From Methanosarcina sp. (lineage in GTDB: Archaea; Halobacteriota; Methanosarcinia; Methanosarcinales; Methanosarcinaceae), in assembly GCA_003164755.1 (NCBI GenBank), contig PLUB01000010.1, positions 1 to 64,000 on the forward strand: 64,000 nt of DNA, in the 5' to 3' direction. The notes beneath the pieces were generated by a model. The model ran no database searches. It was not told where the DNA came from and worked only from the letters and a program-made list of their open reading frames with translations. A program made the translations under genes and the position numbers. Numbering within the stretch: the first letter of the stretch is position 1; the number at the start of each line of letters is the position of its first letter. Shown in pieces: positions 52,404 through 62,042 of the stretch.

Positions 52404-53421
52404 TCAGTTCTCTTCGCAAAAATCTTCTTGAGAGATAGAAATATTTCTTTGCTTTGCAGTGTATCTCTCTGGCTCTGTGTATTCGATGAGTTTTCCATCT
52501 TCAAGTACAGATACCGAGCCATGCCCACAGCAGATCAAGCATTTTTCACCCTTTCCTGTGAGCCTTTCATCGATTTCGGAGATCAGGGAATGAAGGGCAT
52601 TTCGCTCTTCCCGAGCAAGCTTACTGTCAACATTTACAGAGGTCATAAGGTAATCAACGAGCAAATTATATTCCGTCCTATCAGAGCTCAAACTTTTAAA
52701 ATTGATGACAGCATCCTCAGGGAAAATCAACCCCTCTTCAGGGCAAAGATAGAAAACTTCCCCATGCATATGCCCTCCCAATCCTGCAAGAGCTTCAAAG
52801 TTCAAATCTCCTATGTGAAACCGAGCAATTATAGAGAAGGCCCCTCGTTTTTCAATGTTTTCATCAGATGCTGAGATTTCAGGAAAAAGCACTACATTCG
52901 AAGGCGGAGTAAACTTGGAAAAAATATTGATTATTTTCGTATAGACTTCTTCAAGAATACATCCCTGATTGCAGGATCCGTATGCTCTGCTTGTTTCCTG
53001 TGTAATCAAAAGAGTTTCATGATTAAGATAAGAAGGAGCAGAAAAAAAGCCTGCGGCTCCACAGTGATCTGCATCAGCATGGGTAATGTAAATCCTTTTG
53101 AGCCGGCTTAAATCCCCAAGCCTATAGTGCTGGAGCATAGTCACAACGTCCTGGTAATAGACGCCATAACCTGTATCAATCATAGATCCTTTCGGAAGGG
53201 GTATCGAAAAGGTAGATATTTCCCCCGCATGGAAGCTGAAAACAAAATAGTTCGACGTCATTTTTAATTAGTATTCGCTGCACATCAGCATAAAAGTTTT
53301 CCCCCGAAGTCCGGTCCAGGCAGTCCCCTATTTTCAGGATGTTTTCAAAGACCTCAACAGGATCTTTCCGAAGGTTTGAAAGTTCCTGTGCAATATGGTT
53401 AATATCGTGCAAAAACCTCAT
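52404..53421 (-). pseudogene. MBL-fold metallo-hydrolase, one frameshift
   Basis: Metallo-beta-lactamase-fold hydrolase. The N-terminal 70 residues (MRFLHDINHIAQELSNLRKDPVEVFENILKIGDCLDRTSGENFYADVQRILIK, then LFCFQLPCGGNIYLFDTP) run into a stop. The next frame supplies LPKGSMIDTGYGVYYQDV, the metal motif ITHADADHCGAAGFF (HxDxDH form), LAGLGGHMHGEVFYLCPEEGLIFPEDAV and CCGHGSVSV. Removing one C from the CCCC run near 53190 joins both as DTLPKGSMIDTGYG. The start overlaps the stop of the ACT-domain gene (TGATG). The substrate is unknown. Confidence 0.8.
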
Positions 53422-53969
53422 CAGAAATGCATCTTCAGCACTTTCAATAAAAGATTTAAGTTTTTGAGCCAGCTTGAGATAAAATACCGTTCATCAAGTT
53501 TCTCACCGGTTGTGTCGTACTCGATAATCTCTAGCCTGTACCGTGATTTGAGCTGGTTTAGAAGGGAATCGATTAGGCTGGTATTTTCGATATTAAGACC
53601 TACAACAAGTCTTTCAGGATGCTGTCCCCGATCATCAAAATCAAGAAAAGTGATATTTGCCCCCGATGAAGTAATATAATTAAGGAAATCGAATAAGGCG
53701 CCAGAACAGTTCGGGAGATATACATAGAATTTTAGAAAAGCTACAGGCTGGAGGGAAGTCTGGAGATAACCTATTTTTTCCAGTTCCTCACGGATTTTGC
53801 CATAAACCTGTGGAACGGCAGTCACTTCAAAAAAAACAGTATGTCTGTCGATCCTGCGGTCATATTGAATTATATTAAGATTTCCTTCGTACCGGCTTAT
53901 TATCTCGGCTGCCCTGTGCAATGCTCCTGGTCTGTCAGGCATGAAGGCAATAAAAGAAAAATGCTCCAT
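53421..53969 (-). CDS. Double ACT-domain protein
   Basis: Likely amino-acid-sensing or regulatory protein. It has two ACT-like modules. The first starts MEHFSFIAFMPDRPGALHRAAEIISRYEGNLNIIQYDRR (residues 1-75), the second PVAFLKFYVYLPNCSGALFDFLNYITSSGANITFLDFDDRG (about 80-150). Both have the beta-alpha-beta pattern with Gly-Ala after the first strand. The start at 53969 is preferred over 53987. The stop overlaps the MBL gene start, indicating coupling. The ligand is unknown. Confidence 0.75.
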   Translation of the reverse strand: MEHFSFIAFMPDRPGALHRAAEIISRYEGNLNIIQYDRRIDRHTVFFEVTAVPQVYGKIREELEKIGYLQTSLQPVAFLKFYVYLPNCSGALFDFLNYITSSGANITFLDFDDRGQHPERLVVGLNIENTSLIDSLLNQLKSRYRLEIIEYDTTGEKLDERYFISSWLKNLNLLLKVLKMHF

Positions 53970-54070
53970 TCGATGTCCTCTAATCAAAAAGCCTTATTTC
54001 TGATAACGTAGAATAAATCCTGTTTTACCTTAAGCTTTCCTGTTGATGTCAAAGAAAAGAAACAGAAGTT

Positions 54071-54508
54071 TCATAATTCAATCATAATAGGCGAAAGCCC
54101 AAGATTTTCAAAAATTTCAGTGATCTTACCAATAGAGCTTTTTCTTCTGTAAAAAAGGTGAGAATTGCAGGTACAATCCGTACATCCAAAACCGGAAACG
54201 TATTCTCCTTCTATCCTGCTGGCAAGTGCGCATTCAAGTCTTGTAGAGGTAATGGCATAAACTGTCGAAACCAGCTTGAAAGAAGGATTTAGGTGGAGAT
54301 AATCTACATGCCAGCTGGGATTTCGGTCTTTGTTCCCAAAAAAGTTAATGTGCCTTTTTACTCTTTTCAGATCTCCCGACCCAAAGGCTGAACCAACGTA
54401 TATATGAAAGCCTGAAGTGAACGAGAACTCACCTTTTTTCCCTACTTCAAATTTACAATCCTGGTTTTCAAATATAAGACAGTAAACCCCTTTTTCTGGA
54501 AAATCCAT
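54071..54508 (-). CDS. GIY-YIG nuclease-family protein (DUF123)
   Basis: A 145-residue protein of the archaeal DUF123 group, distantly related to GIY-YIG nucleases. Motifs are GVYCLIFENQ near the start and FHIYVGSAFGSGDLKRVKRH with Gly, Arg and Lys residues of the catalytic face. PSWHVDYLHLNPSF follows, and a Cys pair FGCTDCTCNSHLFYR near the end. Such domains may cut DNA or be fused to endonuclease III, and the real activity is uncertain. A GAGGTC ribosome site overlaps the end of the upstream ADP-ribosylglycohydrolase gene, so the two are coupled. Confidence 0.8.
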   Translation of the reverse strand: MDFPEKGVYCLIFENQDCKFEVGKKGEFSFTSGFHIYVGSAFGSGDLKRVKRHINFFGNKDRNPSWHVDYLHLNPSFKLVSTVYAITSTRLECALASRIEGEYVSGFGCTDCTCNSHLFYRRKSSIGKITEIFENLGLSPIMIEL

Positions 54509-54509
54509 T

Positions 54510-55481
54510 TCAAGACCTCATTTTATTATCTGAAATCTGAAAGTATTTTTCAAGCAAAGGTCTGACCATTTCCTCAAGTTTTTCTTTTTCCTTAAGAGCC
54601 TCAGTCCAGGAAGCAGGAACTTCTTCAATACCCAGCTTTGCTCCAATAATTCCTCCTGCAACGCTTCCTACTGAATCAGAATCACCTGTGATATTCACGC
54701 CTGTTTGCACTGCTTTTTTATAGTCTTTTGGATAACGCAAAATGCAGAAGTATGCAAGGGCAAAGGTTTCATTTGCATACCATCCCTGCCCAATTTTTTT
54801 CAAAGCTTCTTCATCTCCCAACCCAGAATAAGCTATTTGATATGAATTTTTCAGAGCATCAGTAAATTCCTGAGAAATTCCTTCAGTTACGCCATGAAGA
54901 GATTCAAACATTTCCTCGTGATTTATTCCATCAAGAGCCAGTTTTACTGCATATGCTCCTGCAATGGATGCAGCGTCTAAAACTGTATGTGAGTGAGTAA
55001 TTCTTCCGGAAAACAGAGCAGCTTTAATCAGTTTTTCAGGATCATTTCTGTAGATAAAACCTATAATTCCAACTCTCATCAGACTCCCACATGTTTTGGA
55101 TTTGATTCCTGATTTGCTCCAGTGAATCCCATCCTTTAACCTCAGGGCTGCGCCTCTTGAAGTCGATCCTGCTCCTAGGTCATGCTCGTCCAGCCAGAGC
55201 ACAAGTTCCTGTGCAATATATTCCATAAGCTCGGAAATTTCACATTCTGCTCCCCGAAGCAGGCTTCTTGCAATTACAAGCATCAATTGGTTATCATCAG
55301 TCCAGGAAGCAGAAGGTTCCACTTCAAGAATTCCCTTTACTCCATACTTCTTTTGTATTTGTTCAAGAGTCAGGTGTTCCACTGGTCGCCCAAGTGCATC
55401 CGCACAGGCAGTGCCAAAAAGGTATCCACGAAGCTTTTTCTCGAAATCCACCGACGTATCCTGTATATTACCTGTGCTCAT
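54510..55481 (-). CDS. ADP-ribosylglycohydrolase (DraG/ARH family)
   Basis: Removes ADP-ribose from proteins or nucleic acids. The 323 residues show the all-helical ARH fold. The N-terminal GYLFGTACADALGRPVEHL is followed by SWTDDNQLMLVIARSLLRG, the first Mg site (TDD). HSHTVLDAASIAGAYAVKLAL comes next, and the C-terminal second Mg site NITGDSDSVGSVAGGIIGAKLG (GDSDS). It heads a four-gene minus-strand run with DUF123, ACT and MBL genes. The matching transferase was not seen in this window. Confidence 0.88.
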   Translation of the reverse strand: MSTGNIQDTSVDFEKKLRGYLFGTACADALGRPVEHLTLEQIQKKYGVKGILEVEPSASWTDDNQLMLVIARSLLRGAECEISELMEYIAQELVLWLDEHDLGAGSTSRGAALRLKDGIHWSKSGIKSKTCGSLMRVGIIGFIYRNDPEKLIKAALFSGRITHSHTVLDAASIAGAYAVKLALDGINHEEMFESLHGVTEGISQEFTDALKNSYQIAYSGLGDEEALKKIGQGWYANETFALAYFCILRYPKDYKKAVQTGVNITGDSDSVGSVAGGIIGAKLGIEEVPASWTEALKEKEKLEEMVRPLLEKYFQISDNKMRS

Positions 55482-55518
55482 GGTTCCAATCCTCTCTTGT
55501 TCTTAATTCCTGCCTTAA

Positions 55519-55968
55519 TCCTTTAACACGCATAAAAGAAAAGTAATCATATCAAAACAATCACATAGAGGCAATGAACCTGAACTATATAAAGAAAACC
55601 GTATTACATTAAAAGAGTTTAAAAAATTAGTCAACAAAAAAGGACTTTCTCTAGATTATTTACACAAGTCTGATGAAGCAATAAAAGCATATGATAAAGC
55701 AATTGAAATTAACCCACAGGATTCAGATGCTTGGAACAATAATAGAAACTTTCTTTCTAACTTGAATAAATCTGATGAAACAATAAAACCATATTACAAA
55801 GCAACTGGAATTAATCCGCAGGATTCAAAAGTTTGGAATAATAAAGGACTTGATCTAAGCAAATTAGGTAAGTACGATGAAGCAATAAAAGCCTATGACA
55901 AAGTAATTGGAATTGATCCACATAATTCAAAAGTTTTGAACAATAAAGTAATTTATCTAATACAATAA
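55519..55968 (+). pseudogene. TPR-repeat protein fragment
   Basis: An open frame without start codon reads SHRGNEPELYKENRITLKEFKKLVNKKGLSLDYL. It runs directly into tetratricopeptide repeats, roughly HKSDEAIKAYDKAIEINPQDSDAWNN, then SDETIKPYYKATGINPQDSKVWNNKGLDLSKLG and KYDEAIKAYDKVIGIDPHNSKVLNN, about three and a half repeats, and ends in a stop. The lack of an initiation codon and the abrupt N-terminus indicate a deletion remnant. The nearest ATG in frame is at 55762. Confidence 0.65.
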
Positions 55969-56393
55969 ATCAGATTTGTAATTTGAATATTATTTTAATT
56001 TTCATTTTGTTATGATAATGTACTGAAAGTTCTGTAAAATTCAATTGACTCTTGAGTCTTTTTTCCACAGCAAAAAAGCAGGATGCTGAGTCGATTGTTA
56101 TGTTAACATAGTTCTGCGTTTATTGTTTCATTGATGCAGAGTTCTTTGTATCAAAAGCTCTTAGTTTCCTAAGTTCCATTTGAAATAAGAAAAGGTAACT
56201 GATCTATGATTCCTGGAACTATGGAACTAATAGAGCATATGGAGCTCATCGAACACTTGGAACTAATTAGCTTAAACAACCATCGTAAATAGAAAATAAC
56301 AGAACGAAATAAGCTTTAAAGCACCTGTTGATTATCTCACTAACTATACAACCAATATTTTATTGTTGTTTTCCCTAGACTGAATAATTACGA
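55969..56393. other. Spacer
   Basis: No gene is seen between the TPR relic and the methyltransferase. Confidence 0.4.
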
Positions 56394-57318
56394 TTATTCG
56401 ATAACTGCACATGCAAAGTGCTCATGCTCATCTGTGTGATATCCATCCATGCGTCCTTTGAAATAATGTTCTTCAATGTCTGTTGGGCTCAAAGTCTCTT
56501 GGAGACTAAATCCCAAACTTGCGAGTTCTTCGGCCAAGTTTGACGGATTGAAGCCGCTGCTTTTTAATGGTTCATCTATTTTACTTAAATACTTAAATTG
56601 CTCTTGCATTTGTGGAGACGATTTCTCAGGGATAAATGCATCGGTATCTAAATAATCAAAAACGATAGTGCTGTTAGCAGGGGTAACCTCAGCGATGGAT
56701 CGTAGTGTTGCACACACCTCATTTTGGGTCAAGTAAGGTGTGACACCAAGCCAGCTAAAGAAGCTTTTAACATTTGGATCATAAGATGATGAGCGAGTTA
56801 GTGCTGTCATCAGGCTTTTCTTTGTGAAATCTATAGGAATGAAGTGTAATTTTGCTGGATGTTCCCATTCCAACCCAGCAAGGCGCTGAAGCTTAAATTT
56901 TTGTGTGGCTGGGTGATCCAACCTCAAATACTTCCAACTTTTCCAACATTTCCGGGCGCCGAAACGCAAATATATCCATTCCTGCCCCAAGAATTACATA
57001 CTGCTTCACTCCTTGTCTGACAGCTTCCTCTAAGGTATCTTCCGTGTATCGAGCACGACTGATAACAATATTAATTGCTTTCGTAAAGTGCATCGATGTA
57101 GTAATCTGATCGGAGAGTAATGTGGCATGCTTAGAATTATTTGATTCTTCACTCAAATAATGTTCAATCAAATGTTGTTCAATTAGTGCTCTGTTTTCTT
57201 CAGGTATCAAATCATAGGCCAGAAAATCGTCAAAAATTTTATCGGTAGAATGTATGGCGTGATAAGCACGCAAATAGGCCGCACCAATCGCAGTAAAACT
57301 AGCTTGATTTTCTTTCAT
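56394..57318 (-). pseudogene. SAM-dependent methyltransferase (PPM/LCMT-like), one frameshift
   Basis: Leucine-carboxyl-methyltransferase-related family of unknown substrate. The N-terminal half reads KENQASFTAIGAAYLRAYHAIHSTDKIFDDFLAYDL with YVILGAGMDIFAFRRPE (SAM loop), up to LEVFEV. The frame then slips near 56920: an extra G in GAGGTTGGATCAC breaks EV-DHPATQKFKLQRLAG. The second half carries SFFSWLGVTPYLTQNEV, IVFDYLDTDAF and CAVIE. The upstream ~210 bp, including the start codon, is duplicated in front of the cytidylate-kinase-like gene at 60263. Confidence 0.8.
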
Positions 57319-57516
57319 TCAAGTATCCCTTTTGCTATTTTTTTTAATAATTTGAAAAGTTTATATATTTAAAACATACATTATACAAAAAACTTAACTT
57401 TGAAGTTACAGCAAATTTGTAACACTGCTCTTTTTCTTGCTTCTCTGTTTTATTTAAAAATATACAGTCATTATTTTATTAGATTTTTATCAGGATTCAT
57501 ACACAGTTTTTGAATG
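57306..57516 (-). repeat. Duplicated upstream region, copy 1
   Basis: The sequence from the fifth codon of the methyltransferase through about 200 nt upstream is nearly identical to 60251-60459; I count roughly 15-20 differences by eye. It includes the promoter-like TTTTAAATATATAA (57361-57374) and the palindrome GTTACA-n7-TGTAAC. Confidence 0.9.
57405..57423. promoter_or_regulatory. Operator-like palindrome, copy 1
   Basis: GTTACAGCAAATTTGTAAC has 6-bp arms GTTACA/TGTAAC. It lies about 90 nt upstream of the start codon on the minus strand and is kept exactly in the second copy. Confidence 0.4.
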
Positions 57517-59125
57517 ATAAAACCTATGCATTCTTAGTTAAATAGCCTATTTGTAGCCATCACCCTATACAGTATTGTAACCACCCTAGTAGTCGTTTGG
57601 TTTATACCAAACTGCCATAAATACCTATATTGTTTACAGCTTTCGTTAATTTTGAATTGAAAATTAATTAATATTTCTTCAGTAAAATAATAAATATATA
57701 TTTATTCTGTGACTTTCCAAGACAGCAAGTAGAATATATCATTCAATATCTTTCTGAGTTATGAATATTTGTTTTATCGTATGTAGCTGGTGACGGTATG
57801 GTTACGGTTTCTGATAACAAAAACATAGATTGATTTCACTTTTATTTTCAGGGGCGGAATATAAATATATCTAGCTATGTTCTCAGGCACGTGAATTAAG
57901 ATGTCGGTATCCTAAACCCTATGCTCATAAATATAACCAAATACTAGGACACTAATAGGCTCAAGGTAAGTCCTCATTCGATTGCAATTAGAAAAATATG
58001 CTAGCCATCATAAAATTGATCATGCGGGCTAAGGAGTTTTGGTAACCATGCTTAACTTGTGATAGAGGTTATTGCAAGACAATGACTGTTTCTGTGGATT
58101 TGTTGGCAATAGCAATTTATCTGATGATTTTTCGATAATTACAGCCTTTTTATGCTAATTAATCTATTTTATTCGGTATTCATTGGTATTATTACTGATT
58201 AAATAGAATTAATTTTGGGATTTATTCGTCAGTTTATATCAAAAATTGGTATTTATTTGAGACTTAATTTTGACGAAAATGGGTAAATTGGTACTTTTTG
58301 AAGATCAGTAGAATTAATTTAAGCTTTGAATCCAAATGCGGAAGACTAAAAAAGAAATCGGGCACTATTTATTACCTTAAGGAATCTCATTATTGCCCTA
58401 TTTAGTTTTTGAGTCTTCAGCAGTACTTATTATTTTATCCTTTGTTGAAATTACTGGAAAGTCAACAATTTGACTGACAAATTTTCTGGCTTTTATTCTA
58501 TCATATTTTTGTTTCTCCATATTTGTATACACTCCTAACTTGTTTTAATTTTGCATTATTTTTTAAGGCAGTTGATTTTTCAATTTACTTCCAACTGGCA
58601 AGTGCATTGGTTAACAGTATTTGATAACTGAATCATCCAGTTTTAGTTTTTGAAGAAGAAATATTTTTCTAATAAATAAAACTTTACTATTTGCAGACAT
58701 GCGATTCTACATTATGCAACAAATGTAATTAAAATTTTGGTATATAACAAACTTTTTTTTAATTGCAAAAACCAGTAATTAGGGTTGTCAGATTATATTT
58801 CATCAAGTAATTACATAAATGACAAAATGATAATATTTGATGAAATATTTCCTTAGATAATGTTTTTAAATTTGTCATTACACCAACTATTTAATGGTTT
58901 AGCATGATATATACTAATCTGTGTTAGGATTTACGCAGTTAAACTGTGAAATCAATAGTATTAAACCTTTAATTGTTTAAAATGCAAACTTAAATAGCAA
59001 TGTTTCTTATACTTTGTTTTGTGAATTAAGTACGTAAGACAGAAGCCATAATTCAAGGTCTTGAACTAGTCTCAGAGAATAAAAAAGACTTAAAAACTAC
59101 TCCGTAATCTGATACTAAGCAATCA
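57517..59125. other. Gene-poor tract
   Basis: No supported ORFs occur. Repeat D copy 2 lies at 58935-58995, and the rest is AT-rich. Confidence 0.45.
58935..58995. repeat. Dispersed repeat D, copy 2
   Basis: CAGTTAAACTGTGAAATCAA and TAGTATTAAACCTTTAATTG match 37861-37918 with changes. A coiled-coil relic follows within 140 nt. Confidence 0.45.
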
Positions 59126-59336
59126 ATGTTTGAAGAACTTGCACATCCCCGTACAAAATCAGAAAAACTACAAGCTCATAACGAAACATTAAAAAGAGAA
59201 CTTGAAAAAAAACCAGTCAGGATAAAGAGGATCTCAAAAAATGTTTGACAATTATATGATGCAGGTCCAGACTCTCATTAATCAGAAGGTAATTAAAGCT
59301 CGAGGAGCAAAGAAACCTTGGTTGCGATTTTGGTAA
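59126..59336 (+). pseudogene. Small coiled-coil protein relic
   Basis: MFEELAHPRTKSEKLQAHNETLKRELEK runs in one frame. After an A-run near 59205-59215 the next frame continues KTSQDKEDLKKMFDNYMMQVQTLINQKVIKARGAKKPWLRFW and stops. The joined product would be a highly charged helical protein of about 70 residues with heptad spacing. Family unknown. It lies between the methyltransferase and the kinase-like gene on the opposite strand. Confidence 0.4.
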
Positions 59337-59636
59337 CATCTATTAACTTATCAACACCGATCAAAATTCGCTAAAATTTGTTTTCTAATTTCATCGCTGT
59401 CCTTTATGATTATCTCAATTGTCTCATTTTTATTCTCTGAAATCTCGTATTTCAAAAAGTGAATAATCAAACGTAGCTATTCTTTGTATTTTAGCAGTTT
59501 ATCGAGTTTTCTATAAAATAAGTTTTTTGAAGCTAGTGATTTTACAGACTTCTAGTACACTATCAAAAAGAAGAAGACCAAAAAATAATAAAAAGTCTCT
59601 TTTTTTGAGACACTAAAAACAGAATTGATATATCTA
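59337..59636. other. Spacer with terminator-like T run
   Basis: AAAAAGTCTCTTTTTTTGAGACACT near 59592 forms a GTCTC/GAGAC hairpin that could end the kinase-like gene transcript on the minus strand. No gene is seen. Confidence 0.4.
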
Positions 59637-60263
59637 TCAAACTAATTCAAGGTATTGCAAAATAAGCTGCACACCATTATCTACTCCCGTTTTACTTGTA
59701 TCTATTGAAAGACCATACTGCCTTGCATCAGTCCATTCCTTTCCAGTAAGCTTATAGTGATAACGAGATCTTTCACTATCGCTTTCCGCAATCCTTTTAT
59801 TGGAAACTTCCTGCAAAACATTATATAACTTTTCAATACGTCTCTTACGGAACTCAATATCCGCATGTAAAAATATGCTGGTATGATTCGGGCAGGCACG
59901 CAAGATATAAGAGCCACATCTTCCTATAATTACCGCTGAACGATCATTAGCAATTCGTTTTATTATTTCGGCTTCGGCTTCAAAAAGCTCCCTGTCTGTT
60001 GGAACAAGAATATGTGGCGGTATATAAATATCTGGACCAATATATCCTTTTGATTGAAAAAAGGATTCCCAAAAAGAGAGTATTCTTTCATCATGTGCTT
60101 CCAACTCATCTTCTAATACTGAGAGCTTTTTAGCAGCCAGTCTAATGATTTCGTGATCCAAATAAGAAATATTCAATTTTTTTGCCAGTTGCTGCCCTAT
60201 ATACGCTCCCCCACTTCCTAGCTGGCGGCTAATTGTAATTACAATTTGTGAATTTTCTTCCAT
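59637..60263 (-). CDS. Cytidylate kinase-like protein
   Basis: Nucleotide kinase of the cytidylate-kinase-like family. The 208-residue protein starts MEENSQIVITISRQLGSGGAYIGQQLAKKLNISYLDHEII, with the phosphate-binding SRQLGSGG loop. It contains RSAVIIGRCGSYILRACPNHTSIFLHADIEFRKRRI (base-binding and lid residues) and the ending TGKEWTDARQYGLSIDTSKTGVDNGV, which is characteristic of this family. The actual substrate is unknown; such proteins also occur beside phage and resistance genes. Its upstream region is a duplicate of that at 57306. Confidence 0.85.
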   Translation of the reverse strand: MEENSQIVITISRQLGSGGAYIGQQLAKKLNISYLDHEIIRLAAKKLSVLEDELEAHDERILSFWESFFQSKGYIGPDIYIPPHILVPTDRELFEAEAEIIKRIANDRSAVIIGRCGSYILRACPNHTSIFLHADIEFRKRRIEKLYNVLQEVSNKRIAESDSERSRYHYKLTGKEWTDARQYGLSIDTSKTGVDNGVQLILQYLELV

Positions 60264-60459
60264 TCAAGTATCCCTTTTACTATTTTCTTTAATAAATTGA
60301 AATTTGTATATATTTAAAACATACATTATACAAAAAAATTAACTTTGAAGTTACAGCAAATTTGTAACACTGCTCTATTTCTTGTTTCTCTGTTTTATTT
60401 AGAAATATATAGTCACTATTTTATTAGATTTTTATCAGGATTCATACACAATTTTTATG
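60251..60459 (-). repeat. Duplicated upstream region, copy 2
   Basis: Nearly identical to 57306-57516, and includes the start codon, the first four codons (MEEN versus MKEN), the AT-rich promoter box and the GTTACA/TGTAAC palindrome at 60350-60368. Confidence 0.9.
60350..60368. promoter_or_regulatory. Operator-like palindrome, copy 2
   Basis: Same GTTACAGCAAATTTGTAAC as at 57405 at the same distance from the start codon. Confidence 0.4.
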
Positions 60460-60733
60460 ATATAAATTTGCATTTTCTCAGTTTCAGCTTAAATTATAGG
60501 TTATTTTTAGTCAAATTTAGGAAAGGACATATATATTTTATCAAAATAGCTGCAATAATTAACTGCTTTTTTACGATACTCTTTTAAATTTAACTTTTAC
60601 GTCTGTATTATGTAAACAAGTTTTTATAGGAATATACGACTATATATATACAACGTTACTTAATTACCTACTGATTGACATAATAATCATTTTTTACTAG
60701 TTTAGTTAGTGATACTAGTTTTTTTAACGCCTG
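60460..60733. other. Divergent intergenic region
   Basis: It separates the kinase-like gene from the YVTN relic and should hold both promoters. No gene is seen. Confidence 0.4.
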
Positions 60734-62042
60734 ATGAAATCAATGGTTAATAAACAAAAGTTGTATTAGATAACCTTAGTTTCAGCAGCTATGTTTTTAA
60801 TGCTGTTGAATACCGCAGGCTCTGCGCCATTTGCAGATATCACAAACTACTACGGCCACAATGTCTCTGTAATTGATACTGCCACAAACAATATTACAAC
60901 TAATGTGACTGGATTAAACTATCCTTTTGAAATTGCATTCTCCCCTGATGGAACAAAGGGATATGTGGTGAACTTAGGCAACAACACGGTTTCTGTAATT
61001 AACACAACAACCAATAAAGTTACAGCTACTGTGGATGTAGGAATCAATCCTGAAGGAGTTGCTGTCACCCCTGATGGAAAAAAGGTATATGTAACAAACG
61101 CTTACAACACAATGTCTCTATAATTTACACAGCAACAAACGCTATTAACGCTACAATCCCATAGATAACTGTAGGAACGTGACCTTGGAGAACTGCAGTC
61201 AGCCCAGATGGAAGAAAAGCATATGGAGTAACGGCTACAGCTACAATATCTCTGTAATTAACACATCAACAAACAATGTTGCAGCCACAGTAAATGGATT
61301 ATACGGTCCTTATGGAATTGCAGTCACCCCGGATGGGAAAAGGTATACATTGCTAATCTAGGCGACAATAATGTCTCTGTAATTAACACAACTACAAAAA
61401 CTGTTGAATTCAGTGTGCCTGTAGAAATGGGTCCTTTTGTAATTCCAGTCCTGAAGACAATACCTACAATTACCTGGAGTAGACCTGCTAACATAACCTA
61501 TGGAACAGCATTGAGCAGCATCCAACTAGACGCAACTGCTACATTTAATGGAAATATGGTGCCTGGAACCTTTGCATATACTACAGAATCGGAAACTCCA
61601 GTAACGACAAGAACTGTATGGGGTGCAGGTACGTATATCTTAACTGCTACTTTCACACAAATGATCTTAACTATGTTTAAGGTGGAACAATAACTGCTTC
61701 AATCATTGTAAATCCGGCTACTCCTACAATTACATGGAGTAACCTGCCGAAATATGTAAGAGCATTCCATCTAACTTTGATCAGTTAGATGCAATTGCTA
61801 CAAGTTCAACTATAACAGAAGGCTCTGGAGTACCTGGAACTTACTACTATGACCAAAACGTAGGCACGGTATCAAGTGAAAATCAGCATCAACCATTGCA
61901 TGTTACTTTCGTACCAAGTGATACTGCAAACTACACCACAGCATCAAAGACTGTTTATATTAATGTAATCCGATGCCCAGAAAAACACGAATTCTACCAT
62001 GAATCGGAGTATAGTACATGGCTTCCCTTCCAATGGGGATAG
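60734..62042 (+). pseudogene. YVTN beta-propeller surface protein relic
   Basis: A secreted or cell-surface protein with propeller blades and a following Ig-like domain. The signal-peptide region starts MKSMVNKQKLY, then an in-frame TAG (60767-60769), then ITLVSAAMFLMLLNTAGSA. Blades are NVSVIDTATNNITTNVTGLNYPFEIAFSPDGTKGYVVNLG and SVINTTTNKVTATVDVGINPEGVAVTPDGKKVYVTNAY, then after frameshifts SVINTSTNNVAATVNGLYGPYGIAVTPDGK. A MBG-like domain follows: TPTITWSRPANITYGTALSSIQLDATATFNG, VPGTYYYDQNVG and VTFVPSDTANYTTASKTVYINV. Several frameshifts and stops lie between pieces, so it is not expected to be made. No PGF-CTERM tail is visible. Confidence 0.75.
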
